From Lysinibacillus irui (lineage in GTDB: Bacteria; Bacillota; Bacilli; Bacillales_A; Planococcaceae), in contig NZ_CP113527.1 of NCBI RefSeq assembly GCF_028877475.1, positions 3,899,501 through 3,963,500 on the forward strand: a stretch of DNA of 64,000 bases, written 5' to 3'. The notes below the pieces were generated by a model. The model was given only the letters and a program-made list of their open reading frames with translations, ran no database searches and had not been told where the DNA came from. Positions 18,384 through 26,587 of the stretch are shown here, in pieces (within the stretch, counting starts at the first letter, position 1; each line of letters opens with the position of its first letter). The position numbers were made by a program, and so were the translations under genes.

Positions 18384-19550
18384 CTAATCTGTCTGAATCT
18401 TTCCATAGACACCACCACCACCAACCTCTATTGCTAGTTGGCCTGTTCTTGCTAAATCAATTAAATGAGCAATTTTATGAGGTACTATTCGTTCAAGCTC
18501 TTCAATCGTTACATTATGCAGAATATCCATTTCTGTACCAAATGCTTCTATCAAACGTTCCATCATTTTCGGCCCAATACCTGGGATAAAATCAAGGGGG
18601 ACCTGATGAATATAAGGTGGTCGATATCTTTCTTTCAAAAAATCCTCAGATAGCTCATGTATGCGTGTAGCGACCCCTTTTATGATTTGAGTACTTCCAC
18701 AGACAGTACAAACCGTTACTTCGTTACTTAGCTGTTCACCACATTTGGCACAGACTGTCTGATGATATTTGCCAAGCAATGGGTTTAGGCCATAATTGGC
18801 AATTACTGCTCGACCTTGTTGTTCATGAAGGGCCATTTTTAGTTCTGTAAAATTAGCTTCCTCTAAGCGTAACTTTTGATACTCACGTGCCAATTTCCCA
18901 AGTGAATGGGCATCCGAATTACTAACAAACGTGTACGCCTGAAGTTCTTTAATGTGGCTCACCATGTCTGTATCTGAACTTAAGCCTAATTCAATCGCAT
19001 CTATTAGTTGAGGATCAAAAACTTCCGTTAAACTGCGAAGAACCCCTTTGCCAAACAAACTTTTAAAAGGAGTAAATACATGTGCAGGTATAAAAAGCCC
19101 TCCCAATTCATGCACCCTTTGCTGCAAAGTTCGTCCATCACAATATATACGCTGTGAACTTAAGTGAATATTTTTCATATATTGGGACATCCATGTTGAA
19201 AAATGCTTCATGAGCTTAAGAGTAGGAAAGTAAGCAAGCACATGAATAGGACCATGGCAATATTGATCATAGATTTCTATTTCCGATCCCGGTATCAAAG
19301 TTGTGTCTTGAAAGCGTAATCCTCCTTCCTTCAGTTCCTTTAATTCACCTCGTTCGATCATGTCCATCATTTCTTCAATGACCTCAGGTGAATGACAATC
19401 AATAATACCAATCATATCTAACCCTTTTCTTGCACTCGCCATCTCTAAAATCCTAGCTAATGTTAGTGTTTTACTGCCAGTAATTTTCACAGCACGCCCC
19501 TTATAAGTACGCCCAATATGAATATGTAAATCTGCATAGAATTCTTTCAT
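18384..19550 (-). CDS. Endonuclease Q-like DNA repair nuclease
   Basis: 388 residues resembling EndoQ/YqxK, a nuclease that cuts DNA 5' of deaminated bases (uracil, hypoxanthine, xanthine). The PHP metal-binding domain starts at the N-terminus (D7, H9, H11 in ADLHIHIG; IIDCHSPE; SNSDAHSLG). A four-cysteine zinc finger (CAKCGEQL...CTVCGS) sits near 270-295, and a helix-hairpin-helix (DFIPGIGPKMMERLIEAFG) near 325. The longest frame begins at 19613, but ATG 19550 has AAAGGAG eight bases upstream and starts at the PHP domain. Present in some bacilli and in Thermococcales. Confidence 0.87.
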   Translation of the reverse strand: MKEFYADLHIHIGRTYKGRAVKITGSKTLTLARILEMASARKGLDMIGIIDCHSPEVIEEMMDMIERGELKELKEGGLRFQDTTLIPGSEIEIYDQYCHGPIHVLAYFPTLKLMKHFSTWMSQYMKNIHLSSQRIYCDGRTLQQRVHELGGLFIPAHVFTPFKSLFGKGVLRSLTEVFDPQLIDAIELGLSSDTDMVSHIKELQAYTFVSNSDAHSLGKLAREYQKLRLEEANFTELKMALHEQQGRAVIANYGLNPLLGKYHQTVCAKCGEQLSNEVTVCTVCGSTQIIKGVATRIHELSEDFLKERYRPPYIHQVPLDFIPGIGPKMMERLIEAFGTEMDILHNVTIEELERIVPHKIAHLIDLARTGQLAIEVGGGGVYGKIQTD

Positions 19551-19580
19551 TTTCATGACTCCTTTAGCTTTTTTAAAACG

Positions 19581-19607
19581 AAAATACCTTACATCACTGC
19601 AAGGCAT
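19581..19607 (-). terminator. Terminator between the 56-residue ORF and the EndoQ gene
   Basis: ATGCCTTGCA and TGTAAGGTAT on the minus strand form a hairpin followed by TTTTCGTTTT. Confidence 0.55.
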
Positions 19608-19616
19608 TTTCATTTA

Positions 19617-19787
19617 TTATGATGGATGATTGTTGGTCGTGCTATTATTAGTCTCGTAAGCACCAGAACCAGGTGTTGGCATAGAAGAAGAATCATAAGC
19701 CACTAATGTCACACCAATCTTTTTTTCAAGTTCATTAATTTTTGCAAGTTGTTGTGGATCTAATTGAGCAAATTTTATATTATCCAT
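19617..19787 (-). CDS. Small hypothetical protein
   Basis: 56 residues from ATG 19787 (AAAGGATGATGATA upstream). The first half is helical and charged (LDPQQLAKINELEKKIGVT), the second half is Ser/Thr/Asn/Pro rich. No membrane segment. I do not recognise a family. The gene is followed by its own hairpin, which supports it being real; the frame extends upstream to 19826 without better signals. Confidence 0.55.
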   Translation of the reverse strand: MDNIKFAQLDPQQLAKINELEKKIGVTLVAYDSSSMPTPGSGAYETNNSTTNNHPS

Positions 19788-19997
19788 TATCATCATCCTT
19801 TCAATCATAAAGTTCCCTGAAATCATGATAACTATGCAAATAATAATACATCCACTTGATTGCCATAAATCTTCGCTTTCACGCTAATAAACAATCGTCC
19901 CAAACTAATCTTTTAAGCTGACGAGTAGGAATGTTAATCCAAAGACTCATGTCCTGCAACAACTGAAGTCGTATTGTCTTTTTTAAGGTCTAGAGGA

Positions 19998-20020
19998 AAA
20001 TGACTGACTATCAGTCATTT
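19998..20020. promoter_or_regulatory. TetR operator, copy 1 (upstream of the regulator gene)
   Basis: Perfect inverted repeat: AAATGACTGA, three bases, TCAGTCATTT. The same palindrome recurs at 20688-20708 before the exporter genes. It lies four bases upstream of the -35 of the regulator promoter. Confidence 0.8.
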
Positions 20021-20024
20021 TTTG

Positions 20025-20053
20025 TTGACATTCATTTTCTTCTCCTGTAACAT
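20025..20053 (+). promoter_or_regulatory. Sigma-A promoter of the TetR gene
   Basis: TTGACA (20025-20030), 17-bp spacer, TAACAT (20048-20053), 33 bp before the start codon. Confidence 0.75.
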
Positions 20054-20085
20054 ACTAATCAAGTAAGGCAAAAGTGAGGGATTGC

Positions 20086-20664
20086 ATGTCAAAGGAAGAA
20101 AAGATTATTCAAGCTGCTATTGAAGTTTTTCGTGAAAAAGGAATTGAAAAAACAAAGGTTTCGGATATCGTCAAAGCTGCAGGGATTGCCCAAGGAACTT
20201 TTTATCTCTATTTCCCGTCTCGCCTTTCTGTTATGCCTGCTATTGCAAAACATATGGTTGAAAGAATTATTGTAACCTTAGAAGAAGGTATTTCTATTGA
20301 TAAACCTTTTGAGCAACAACTAGAAGAGGTTGTTGAGATGATTTTCTTAATTACGAAAGAATATGGCGATATCGTTGCACTCATTTATGCGGGTATTGCT
20401 CAAACAGAGCATTTAAAAGAATGGGAAAATATTTACGCCCCTTATTATGCTTGGATGGGTAATTTTTTATTATCTGCTCAGCAACAAGGAATGATTCGTG
20501 ATTCTATCGATCCATCACGTTCAGCAAAGCTTATTATTGGTCTCATAGAATCTGCTGCAGAACAAATTTATTTGTTTGATGATAGCAAAGATGAAACGAT
20601 GAAGCTACTAAAGCTTGAGCTTCTAGACTTTTTATATCATGCACTTGGCCTACGTCACACATAA
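20086..20664 (+). CDS. TetR/AcrR-family repressor of the SMR exporter
   Basis: 192-residue TetR-type regulator: N-terminal three-helix HTH (IIQAAIEVFREKGIEKTKVSDIVKAAGIAQGTFYLYF, with the recognition helix near residue 33-42) and a helical ligand domain. The context TetR plus two SMR genes resembles B. subtilis yvdT-yvdS-yvdR. Two copies of one palindrome, before this gene and before the exporter, point to autoregulation and control of the pump. The frame opens at GTG 20074, but ATG 20086 has GTGAGGG six bases before it. The inducer is not predictable. Confidence 0.9.
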   Translation: MSKEEKIIQAAIEVFREKGIEKTKVSDIVKAAGIAQGTFYLYFPSRLSVMPAIAKHMVERIIVTLEEGISIDKPFEQQLEEVVEMIFLITKEYGDIVALIYAGIAQTEHLKEWENIYAPYYAWMGNFLLSAQQQGMIRDSIDPSRSAKLIIGLIESAAEQIYLFDDSKDETMKLLKLELLDFLYHALGLRHT

Positions 20665-20687
20665 GTGGCGTTCTTCTTTACCTCAAA

Positions 20688-20716
20688 AATGACTGAATGT
20701 CAGTCATTAATATACT
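20688..20716 (+). promoter_or_regulatory. TetR operator, copy 2, overlapping the SMR promoter
   Basis: AATGACTGA, three bases, TCAGTCATT (20688-20708). It overlaps a candidate -35 (ATGACT, 20689-20694) and the spacer of a promoter with -10 TATACT (20711-20716). This position would allow direct repression. Confidence 0.75.
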
Positions 20717-20735
20717 ATATGAAAGGAAATTTTTT

Positions 20736-21089
20736 ATGCAAAAAGAATGGGTTTATGTTGGACTAACAAGTTTATTTGAGTTGTTTTGGATATTTGGTTT
20801 TAATGTAGCTAACTCTTGGTGGCATTGGGTTATTATTGTGTCTATGATTGCTCTTGATTTTCACTTTTTATCAAAAGCATGTGAAAAATTACCTACTGGC
20901 ACAGTCTACGCTATTTTTGCTGGAGCAGGTGCAATCGGTACTACATTAATGGATATTTTTATTTTCGATGGAGAGTTTAATGCCATTAAAGGTATTTTTA
21001 TGTTGATTTTAGTATCAGGCGTTATCGGGTTAAAACTTGCAGATAGCTCATCAGCAGAGCATGAAGAACAGAAAGAGGTGAATGCATAA
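20736..21089 (+). CDS. SMR-family exporter subunit 1
   Basis: 117-residue four-helix small multidrug resistance protein; the conserved membrane carboxylate is E15 in SLFELFWIFGF. The C-terminus is extended by a charged tail (SSAEHEEQKEV). Paired SMR genes such as ykkCD, yvdRS and ebrAB form antiparallel heterodimers that exchange protons for cations such as guanidinium or quaternary ammonium compounds. The start is ATG 20736 (GAAAGGAAA upstream); the open frame reaches 20697, inside the operator. It overlaps the next gene by one base (TAATG). Confidence 0.9.
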   Translation: MQKEWVYVGLTSLFELFWIFGFNVANSWWHWVIIVSMIALDFHFLSKACEKLPTGTVYAIFAGAGAIGTTLMDIFIFDGEFNAIKGIFMLILVSGVIGLKLADSSSAEHEEQKEVNA

Positions 21090-21403
21090 TGGGTTGGATA
21101 TATATAGTATTAGCAGCAATGTCAGAAATTATAGGTGTTGTAGGTTTACGCTTTTATAGTCAAAATAAAACCGTACGAAATTTATTAATATATATCGGTG
21201 GCTTTGGATTATCATTCGCCCTTTTATATGCATCATTCAATTATTTACAGTTAAGCATTGCCTATGTTGTTTGGGTTGGTATTGGTACTGTTGGCGCTGT
21301 GCTTGTAAATATCATTTTCTTTGGAGAATCAAAAAACCTAACACGTATTATAAGTATTATTGCTATTATCATTGGTGTTGCAGGTTTAAAAGCAGTCTCT
21401 TAA
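21089..21403 (+). CDS. SMR-family exporter subunit 2
   Basis: 104-residue four-helix SMR protein with E13 in AAMSEIIGVVGLRFY and the usual TM3/TM4 pattern (AYVVWVGIGTVGAVLVNIIFFGES). Translationally coupled to subunit 1 and followed by a terminator, so the operon is regulator - operator - two subunits. The substrate could be a quaternary ammonium compound, a polyamine-like cation or guanidinium; sequence alone does not decide. Confidence 0.9.
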   Translation: MGWIYIVLAAMSEIIGVVGLRFYSQNKTVRNLLIYIGGFGLSFALLYASFNYLQLSIAYVVWVGIGTVGAVLVNIIFFGESKNLTRIISIIAIIIGVAGLKAVS

Positions 21404-21417
21404 TCGGACAATATTAC

Positions 21418-21444
21418 AGGACGCCCCTCAGAGGCGTCCTTTTT
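21418..21444 (+). terminator. Terminator of the SMR operon
   Basis: AGGACGCC and GGCGTCCT stem followed by five T residues; the run overlaps the stop codon of the convergent symporter gene. Confidence 0.85.
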
Positions 21445-22666
21445 AATCCACTTCTTGCTGTATCCAATCTTTTCCTTCTATTGTTCTTGTTACAATCATA
21501 CTTGCCACAGTATCACCTGTAGCATTTACCATTGTAGCAGGAGGGTCTACTACTACTCCTATAGCAGAGATCATCGGTAAAGCTTGAACTGGTAGACCGT
21601 ACAATGTGACTATAAGCATTTCTCCAATGAAACCTCCACCTGGAATACCACTCATCACAATACCTGATAGTAAGGCGACGCCAATTGCGGTTACAAAAGT
21701 ACTGAATCCTGTAAAATCCATATTAAACACACCGAAAACAAACGCTATTTTCAATATGGCGGACAAGCATGAGCCATCCATATGAATGGTGGCACCAAGC
21801 GGTAATACGGTTTCACGAATATCCTTTGGCACTCCAATCTGTTTGGCAGCTGTTAGATTAACAGGCAGTGTTGCAAAGCTACTTCCTGTACCTAATGCTG
21901 TCACAGCAGGCGTTAAAATATTTTGCCAGAACTTTATAACTCCTACTTTTCCACCTGCAATAAAAGCGTATAAAGTAAAGCCGATTAAAAAATAAAGGAT
22001 AGCAACAGGATAGTAGAGAATGATGGCTTTAGCATAATCCCCAAGCAATGCCGCTCCAAAATCCCCTATTAATGTTGCAAAATAAGCCATTAATCCAATT
22101 GGTGCATAGTACATCACTAGCTTGATGACCTTCATAAATACTTCCGAACCACTTATTAAAAAACGCGCAAACGGCTTACCTGCTTCTCCTGTTAATCCTG
22201 TGCCAAGCCCGATTAAGACAGCAAATAAAATAAGTGCTAGCATATTACTTCTGGATAATAAATTCATAAAATCAGGCACAGTGAAGGTGTTAACTAATTG
22301 TTCAGCAAAGCTTAAATCCTCTGTTGTTTCAGGGGATACAATCTGAACGGATACCTCAGCCCCAGGGGGATAAATAGTAACAGCAATTAACATGATAATG
22401 GCGGCAATAATGCCTGTTGCTATAAATACGAGCATCATTGAGCCCATAATTTTACCTAAACGTTTGAGGCTTTCCATACTAGCAACGGAGGATGCAATGG
22501 AGAAAAACACTAATGGCACAACAATCATAAATAATAAATTAATAAAAATATCACCAAAAGGCTTTAACACCGTAGCCTTCTCACCAAAAAGCAAGCCAAT
22601 AATAACACCTAGAAGAATGGCAATTAATAAAAACATAGAAAACCGATAAGCCCTCAGTTTTCCCAT
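21443..22666 (-). CDS. Dicarboxylate/amino acid:cation symporter (DAACS family)
   Basis: 407 residues with eight transmembrane helices and two re-entrant loops. Family motifs are GTGSSFATLPV (the serine-rich hairpin HP1), HMDGSC (where glutamate carriers have NMDGT) and PPATMVNATGDTVASMIV in TM8. It is thus a GltT/TcyP-type Na+ or H+ coupled carrier for an acidic amino acid, dicarboxylate or cystine; the altered HMDGS motif makes the substrate uncertain. ATG 22666 is preferred to the GTG at 22672 because of AAGGGAT spacing. It follows dapF by 92 bp in the same direction. Confidence 0.85.
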   Translation of the reverse strand: MGKLRAYRFSMFLLIAILLGVIIGLLFGEKATVLKPFGDIFINLLFMIVVPLVFFSIASSVASMESLKRLGKIMGSMMLVFIATGIIAAIIMLIAVTIYPPGAEVSVQIVSPETTEDLSFAEQLVNTFTVPDFMNLLSRSNMLALILFAVLIGLGTGLTGEAGKPFARFLISGSEVFMKVIKLVMYYAPIGLMAYFATLIGDFGAALLGDYAKAIILYYPVAILYFLIGFTLYAFIAGGKVGVIKFWQNILTPAVTALGTGSSFATLPVNLTAAKQIGVPKDIRETVLPLGATIHMDGSCLSAILKIAFVFGVFNMDFTGFSTFVTAIGVALLSGIVMSGIPGGGFIGEMLIVTLYGLPVQALPMISAIGVVVDPPATMVNATGDTVASMIVTRTIEGKDWIQQEVD

Positions 22667-22758
22667 CTTCACATCCCTTCAAGGATCATTTACACTTCAG
22701 TGATATTGCTTGTAAATTTTTTAAGCATGCTCCGAAGAACAATGTGACTTGCTAGACG

Positions 22759-23613
22759 CTATAAAAATTCGTATATCCCCTCTGCAATAAACTCCGCTGG
22801 GCCTCGCATCCAAACATGGTCATCGTCAGCCCATCGTATGTTTAAGTCACCTCCACTCAGATGAACAGTTATCTCTTCTCCCCTCTGACAAAAACCATTT
22901 AAAATAGCAGCTACTACTGCAGCACAAGCACCTGTTCCACACGCCTCCGTAACACCAGAACCTCGCTCCCAAACTCTAAATTGTAAGGCTTTTGAATGGA
23001 TGACCTGTACAAATTCAACATTAACACGATTAGGAAATCTCACATCATTTTCTATAATGCCTCCTAGTGTTCTTAACGGCGCTTTTTCTATATCATCGAT
23101 AAAAAATACCGCGTTTGGATTTCCTAAAAACAACGCTGTTAGGAACAAATTATGTGGAGGCACTGTAAATAATTCATTGATGACGAGCTTATTAGGGGTA
23201 CCTAACATCGGTATATCTTTACGATACAATAAAGGTTTACCCATATCGACAATCACATCTATGACTGTATTATCCTGAACCACTACCTCTACGTACATAA
23301 TGCCTGCTTTTGTTTCAATTGTAAAAAACTTTTGTCGCACAATTTGGCGTTCAAAAATATATTTTGCAACACAGCGAAGTCCGTTTCCACAGTTAGATCC
23401 CTCTGTACCATCCTTATTAAAAATGCGCATACCACAGTCAGCAATTTTAGAAGGTTGAATAATAATTAATCCATCCGAGCCAATGCCTGTATGGACATTT
23501 GCTATCTTTTTAGCTAATTCACAAAAGATATTGTCATTATAATCATACCTGAAAAGATCAAGATAAATATAGCTGTTGCCAATACCATGCATTTTCGTAA
23601 AGGCTATTTTCAT
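22759..23613 (-). CDS. dapF: Diaminopimelate epimerase
   Basis: Interconverts LL- and meso-diaminopimelate for lysine and peptidoglycan synthesis. The two active-site cysteines are present: C75 in EGSNCGNGLRC and the second near 224 in TEACGTGAC. The 284-residue length equals that of B. subtilis DapF. It lies 48 bp downstream of btuD with no hairpin between, so it may be read from the B12-controlled transcript. DapF-like histidine racemases exist in metallophore clusters, but no nicotianamine-synthase-like partner is present here. Confidence 0.92.
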   Translation of the reverse strand: MKIAFTKMHGIGNSYIYLDLFRYDYNDNIFCELAKKIANVHTGIGSDGLIIIQPSKIADCGMRIFNKDGTEGSNCGNGLRCVAKYIFERQIVRQKFFTIETKAGIMYVEVVVQDNTVIDVIVDMGKPLLYRKDIPMLGTPNKLVINELFTVPPHNLFLTALFLGNPNAVFFIDDIEKAPLRTLGGIIENDVRFPNRVNVEFVQVIHSKALQFRVWERGSGVTEACGTGACAAVVAAILNGFCQRGEEITVHLSGGDLNIRWADDDHVWMRGPAEFIAEGIYEFL

Positions 23614-23661
23614 ACATTCACTCCTTGTAAAGGATGGTAGATGTATAGACTTTTAACTTTC

Positions 23662-24453
23662 TTATGATTGGTTAACCTTTTTGGCAAATTGCTCTGGAAC
23701 ATATGTAAGATAAGGCTTACCAGTTAGTGGATGTATTTGAATATCAGCAAAAACATGAAATACTTCCCGTAACAACGTTGGAGTAAGTACTTCTTCTGGC
23801 GTCCCATGACAAACTATTCGTCCATTCTGTAAAACGTAAATTTGATCACAGTACATTGCTGCGATATTTAAGTCATGTAAAGCCGCGACTACAGTTAAAT
23901 GTAGAGTTTGAATTAAGTCCATAAGCTGGAGTTGATGCTGTATATCTAAATGATTCGTCGGCTCATCTAATATCAATACCTTAGCTTGTTGTGCCAGAGC
24001 ACGTGCAACCATTACGCGCTTTTTCTCTCCACCGGAAAGAGAGCTAAAGCTTCGTTTCTCCAAATGTGAAATACCAGTTTGTAGAAGAGCATCTGCCACA
24101 ATTCGGAAATCTTGTTCTTGATCAAGCTCCAATAGTTTTTTATGTGGCGTTCTTCCCATACTGACTAAATCATGTACGGTGAAGTCAAATAAAACAGGTG
24201 TTTCTTGACTAACAACGGCTAAATTTTTAGCAATCGATTTACTTGATTGCTTTAAAATATCTTGTTCGTTTAATAATACCGTACCACTTTCCGGTTTTAG
24301 CAGACGGTACATATTTTTTAGCAATGTGGATTTGCCGCTACCATTAGGGCCAATGAGTCCAACAAGTTGTTTTTCTTTTATTTGAATACTTACTTCATGT
24401 AGTATACGCTCATCGTAAATGGAGAATGATAGCTGCTTTGCTTCTAATGTCAT
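23662..24453 (-). CDS. btuD: Cobalamin-type ABC transporter ATP-binding protein
   Basis: 263-residue FecE/BtuD-type ATPase: Walker A GPNGSGKST (about 35-43), Q-loop VVSQETP, signature SLSGGEKKR, Walker B VLILDEPTNHLD, H-loop ALHD. It starts 5 bp after btuC. The FecCD/BtuC family also serves siderophores and heme; the upstream cobalamin riboswitch is what assigns this pair to B12 or a corrinoid precursor. No binding-protein gene (btuF) lies in this unit. Confidence 0.88.
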   Translation of the reverse strand: MTLEAKQLSFSIYDERILHEVSIQIKEKQLVGLIGPNGSGKSTLLKNMYRLLKPESGTVLLNEQDILKQSSKSIAKNLAVVSQETPVLFDFTVHDLVSMGRTPHKKLLELDQEQDFRIVADALLQTGISHLEKRSFSSLSGGEKKRVMVARALAQQAKVLILDEPTNHLDIQHQLQLMDLIQTLHLTVVAALHDLNIAAMYCDQIYVLQNGRIVCHGTPEEVLTPTLLREVFHVFADIQIHPLTGKPYLTYVPEQFAKKVNQS

Positions 24454-24458
24454 ATAAG

Positions 24459-25505
24459 TTAGTCTCCTTCACCGAAAGAATAATTGTTACGACGGAGTAG
24501 CCAAATAAAAAATGGTCCTCCACAAAAGGCCGTTATAATACCAATTGGCATTTCTTGAGGTGCGATGATTATTCGGGCAAAAGCATCTGCCCACACTAAA
24601 AAGATTCCTCCAATTAAAGCACTAATAGATATCACATATTTATAGTTTGACCCCACAATTAACCGAACGATATGTGGAATGATTAATCCCACAAATCCAA
24701 TAGAGCCACTGACTGCGACAAGTACACCAGTTAACAACGAAACAAGTAAAATGAGCTGAATACGAAATTGCTGTAAATTAACCCCTAACGTTACAGCTGC
24801 CTCTTCCCCTAGTAATAATAAATTTAAATTTCGATAGTGTAGCCATAGTAGCCCAAATACGAGGAAGAATATGAAAGCCGGGATTACAATATTATTCCAC
24901 TTGGCTCCAGCTAGACTCCCTAGCATCCAAAACATAACAGCCTTTAAAGCCCCTTCTTGTTTCGACATCATCAAAATGAAATTGGAAACGGCCGTTAAAA
25001 TAAAGGACACAGCCATCCCCGCCAATAACAAGCGAAAAATTGAGACACGACCACCAACTCGTGATAAGAAAAATACGAGCGCAATGGCAAGTAATGACCC
25101 TAAAAATGCAGATACAGAAAGAGCATAGATTCCTAAAAATGAAAAGGCACCTAAAATAATTACTGAGGTCGCTCCAACAGCTGCACCTGACGAAATCCCT
25201 AATATATAAGGGTCAGCAATGGAATTTCTCACAAGTGCCTGAATTGCTGCCCCAGCAATAGCTAGACCAGCTCCAACAATAGCTGCGAGTAAAACACGTG
25301 GTGCTCTTATTTGCCAAATAATGATTTCCTGTGAGCGACTCCAGTCTTGCTCTATGCCATTTTGTATAATGGGGATTTTAGAAAGAATAACTTTCCATAC
25401 ATAGAAGGGTGTAACTGATACAGACCCAACCATAACGGCTATTGTCATAGAAACGATTAATACGAAGAAAAGTATTAAGGAAAAAAACATAAATTTTTTA
25501 TTCAT
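24459..25505 (-). CDS. btuC: Cobalamin-type ABC transporter permease
   Basis: 348-residue FecCD/BtuC permease with about ten transmembrane helices (LRAP-type start of the fold: RAPRVLLAAIVGAGLAIAGAAIQ; GSIGFVGLIIPHIVRLIVG near 275). The frame is open to 25598, but those codons belong to the riboswitch terminator. ATG 25505 with GGAG upstream begins a normal N-terminal membrane helix (MNKKFMFFSLILFF). First gene after the B12 riboswitch, then btuD. Confidence 0.9.
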   Translation of the reverse strand: MNKKFMFFSLILFFVLIVSMTIAVMVGSVSVTPFYVWKVILSKIPIIQNGIEQDWSRSQEIIIWQIRAPRVLLAAIVGAGLAIAGAAIQALVRNSIADPYILGISSGAAVGATSVIILGAFSFLGIYALSVSAFLGSLLAIALVFFLSRVGGRVSIFRLLLAGMAVSFILTAVSNFILMMSKQEGALKAVMFWMLGSLAGAKWNNIVIPAFIFFLVFGLLWLHYRNLNLLLLGEEAAVTLGVNLQQFRIQLILLVSLLTGVLVAVSGSIGFVGLIIPHIVRLIVGSNYKYVISISALIGGIFLVWADAFARIIIAPQEMPIGIITAFCGGPFFIWLLRRNNYSFGEGD

Positions 25506-25544
25506 CCGTTTAAAGCTCCTACTAAGTATTGATGGATGAAGCAA

Positions 25545-25588
25545 TAAAAAAAGGTATTCCATACGAAAATACGCATAGAAATACCCTA
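25545..25588 (-). terminator. Expression-platform terminator after the B12 riboswitch
   Basis: On the minus strand GGGTATTTCTATGCG pairs with CGTATGGAATACC (some G-U pairs) and is followed by seven T residues. Downstream of the aptamer and upstream of the btuC start. Confidence 0.85.
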
Positions 25589-25649
25589 GATTAAACAAAG
25601 TCAGAAAATATCCAGCTATTGTCCGTAATTGCTTGCATCCTCGTGGGCA

Positions 25650-25822
25650 TTACAGGTATTACTAATGGCAGGTCTCCTGGCTTCGAATCAGCATCCTATA
25701 ATGGCCTTCCCATACTAACACAGTGGCAAAAAATATTATAAGACTCCTCGTTACAGTTGCGGGACAGCGTCGGACTTCCACCGACTTCCCTTTTAAGTGA
25801 CATTCAAAAAATATCACACCAA
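25650..25822 (-). promoter_or_regulatory. Cobalamin (AdoCbl) riboswitch
   Basis: The minus strand holds the B12-element landmarks in order: AAAAGGGAAGTCGGTG, GCTGTCCCGCAACTGTAA, GCCACTG, GGGAAGGCC and the B12 box AGCCAGGAGACCTGCC. A terminator follows about 60 bp later. Cobalamin should switch off the btuC-btuD transcript. Confidence 0.95.
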
Positions 25823-25855
25823 TAGTACTTAAAGTTATAAAATTGTGACGATTCT

Positions 25856-25884
25856 ATCATACATTTTTATAATTAGTTAGTCTA
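25856..25884 (-). promoter_or_regulatory. Promoter of the B12-riboswitch transcript
   Basis: TAGACT (25879-25884), 17-bp spacer, TATGAT (25856-25861) on the minus strand, about 35 bp before the aptamer. Confidence 0.6.
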
Positions 25885-25905
25885 CACTATAATTGAGTTA
25901 ACTTA
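25873..25905. promoter_or_regulatory. Candidate BirA (biotin repressor) operator
   Basis: TTAGTTAGT, 15 bases, GTTAACTTA: an imperfect inverted repeat close to the Firmicute biotin-operator pattern of two GTTAAC-containing half-sites about 14-15 bases apart. It lies between the divergent btu and bioY promoters and overlaps the btu -35. Confidence 0.4.
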
Positions 25906-25919
25906 AAATTAAAATAAGG

Positions 25920-25948
25920 TTGACACAATTATATTCGTTTTTTACACT
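25920..25948 (+). promoter_or_regulatory. Sigma-A promoter of bioY
   Basis: TTGACA (25920-25925), 17-bp spacer, TACACT (25943-25948), 33 bp before the start codon. Confidence 0.75.
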
Positions 25949-25981
25949 AGCAGTAAGAAGGTTTATAACGAGGTGAAATTT

Positions 25982-26578
25982 ATGGCTACTGCTACACAAC
26001 AGAGTCATCATAAATTAAGAACTATTGACATTACCTATATTGGGTTATTCTCAACACTTATGATGATAGGGGCTAATATTACCTCCTTTGCCCCATTTAT
26101 GATGGTGGGTGGTGTACCGATTACACTACAAACGTTTTTTGCTATTTTAGCAGGACTGGTTCTTGGTAGCAGAAAGGGTGCGCTCGCCTGTACAGTTTAT
26201 ATGTGCATAGGATTAGCAGGAGCGCCTGTTTTTGCTCGTTTTGGTGGGGGAGTTGGACAAATTTTAAGCCCTACCTTTGGGTTTATTATTACATTTATTG
26301 GAGCAGCATTTGTTGCAGGACTAATTGTAGAACGAAGTGCAACAAAGAAAAGCTATATTGCGGCAGCGTTAATCGCAACTGCGCTTAATTATTTCCTAGG
26401 GACAAATTGGATGTATTTTGCCTACAAACTATGGGCAAGTGCACCAGAGGTCTTTTCATATAAACTAGCTTGGCTCTGGATGATCCCCCCACTACCAAAA
26501 GATTTTATCTTAGCGATTTTCGCTGGCATCCTCGCCTATCGATTACAAAAAACATTGAAAATCATGCCCATTCAATAA
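25982..26578 (+). CDS. bioY: BioY biotin uptake protein (ECF S-component)
   Basis: 198-residue membrane protein with six hydrophobic helices; BioY motifs include GGVPITLQTFFAILAGLVLGSRKGALA, YMCIGLAGAPVFARFGGG and the C-terminal FKD-like PKDFILAIFAG. BioY is the biotin-specific subunit of ECF transporters and works with the shared EcfA-EcfA'-EcfT module, which is not in this window. The start is ATG 25982 (GAGGTG six bases upstream) rather than the GTG at 25973. Possible biotin control through the BirA-like site upstream. Confidence 0.93.
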   Translation: MATATQQSHHKLRTIDITYIGLFSTLMMIGANITSFAPFMMVGGVPITLQTFFAILAGLVLGSRKGALACTVYMCIGLAGAPVFARFGGGVGQILSPTFGFIITFIGAAFVAGLIVERSATKKSYIAAALIATALNYFLGTNWMYFAYKLWASAPEVFSYKLAWLWMIPPLPKDFILAIFAGILAYRLQKTLKIMPIQ

Positions 26579-26587
26579 ATAATTCCT

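Noticed and set aside
22759-23613. DapF-like histidine racemase of a metallophore cluster
   Set aside because: No nicotianamine-synthase-like or opine-dehydrogenase-like gene is nearby, and the length and motifs fit ordinary DapF.
23662-25505. Siderophore or heme importer
   Set aside because: The family would allow it, but a complete cobalamin riboswitch controls the unit and no Fur box is seen.
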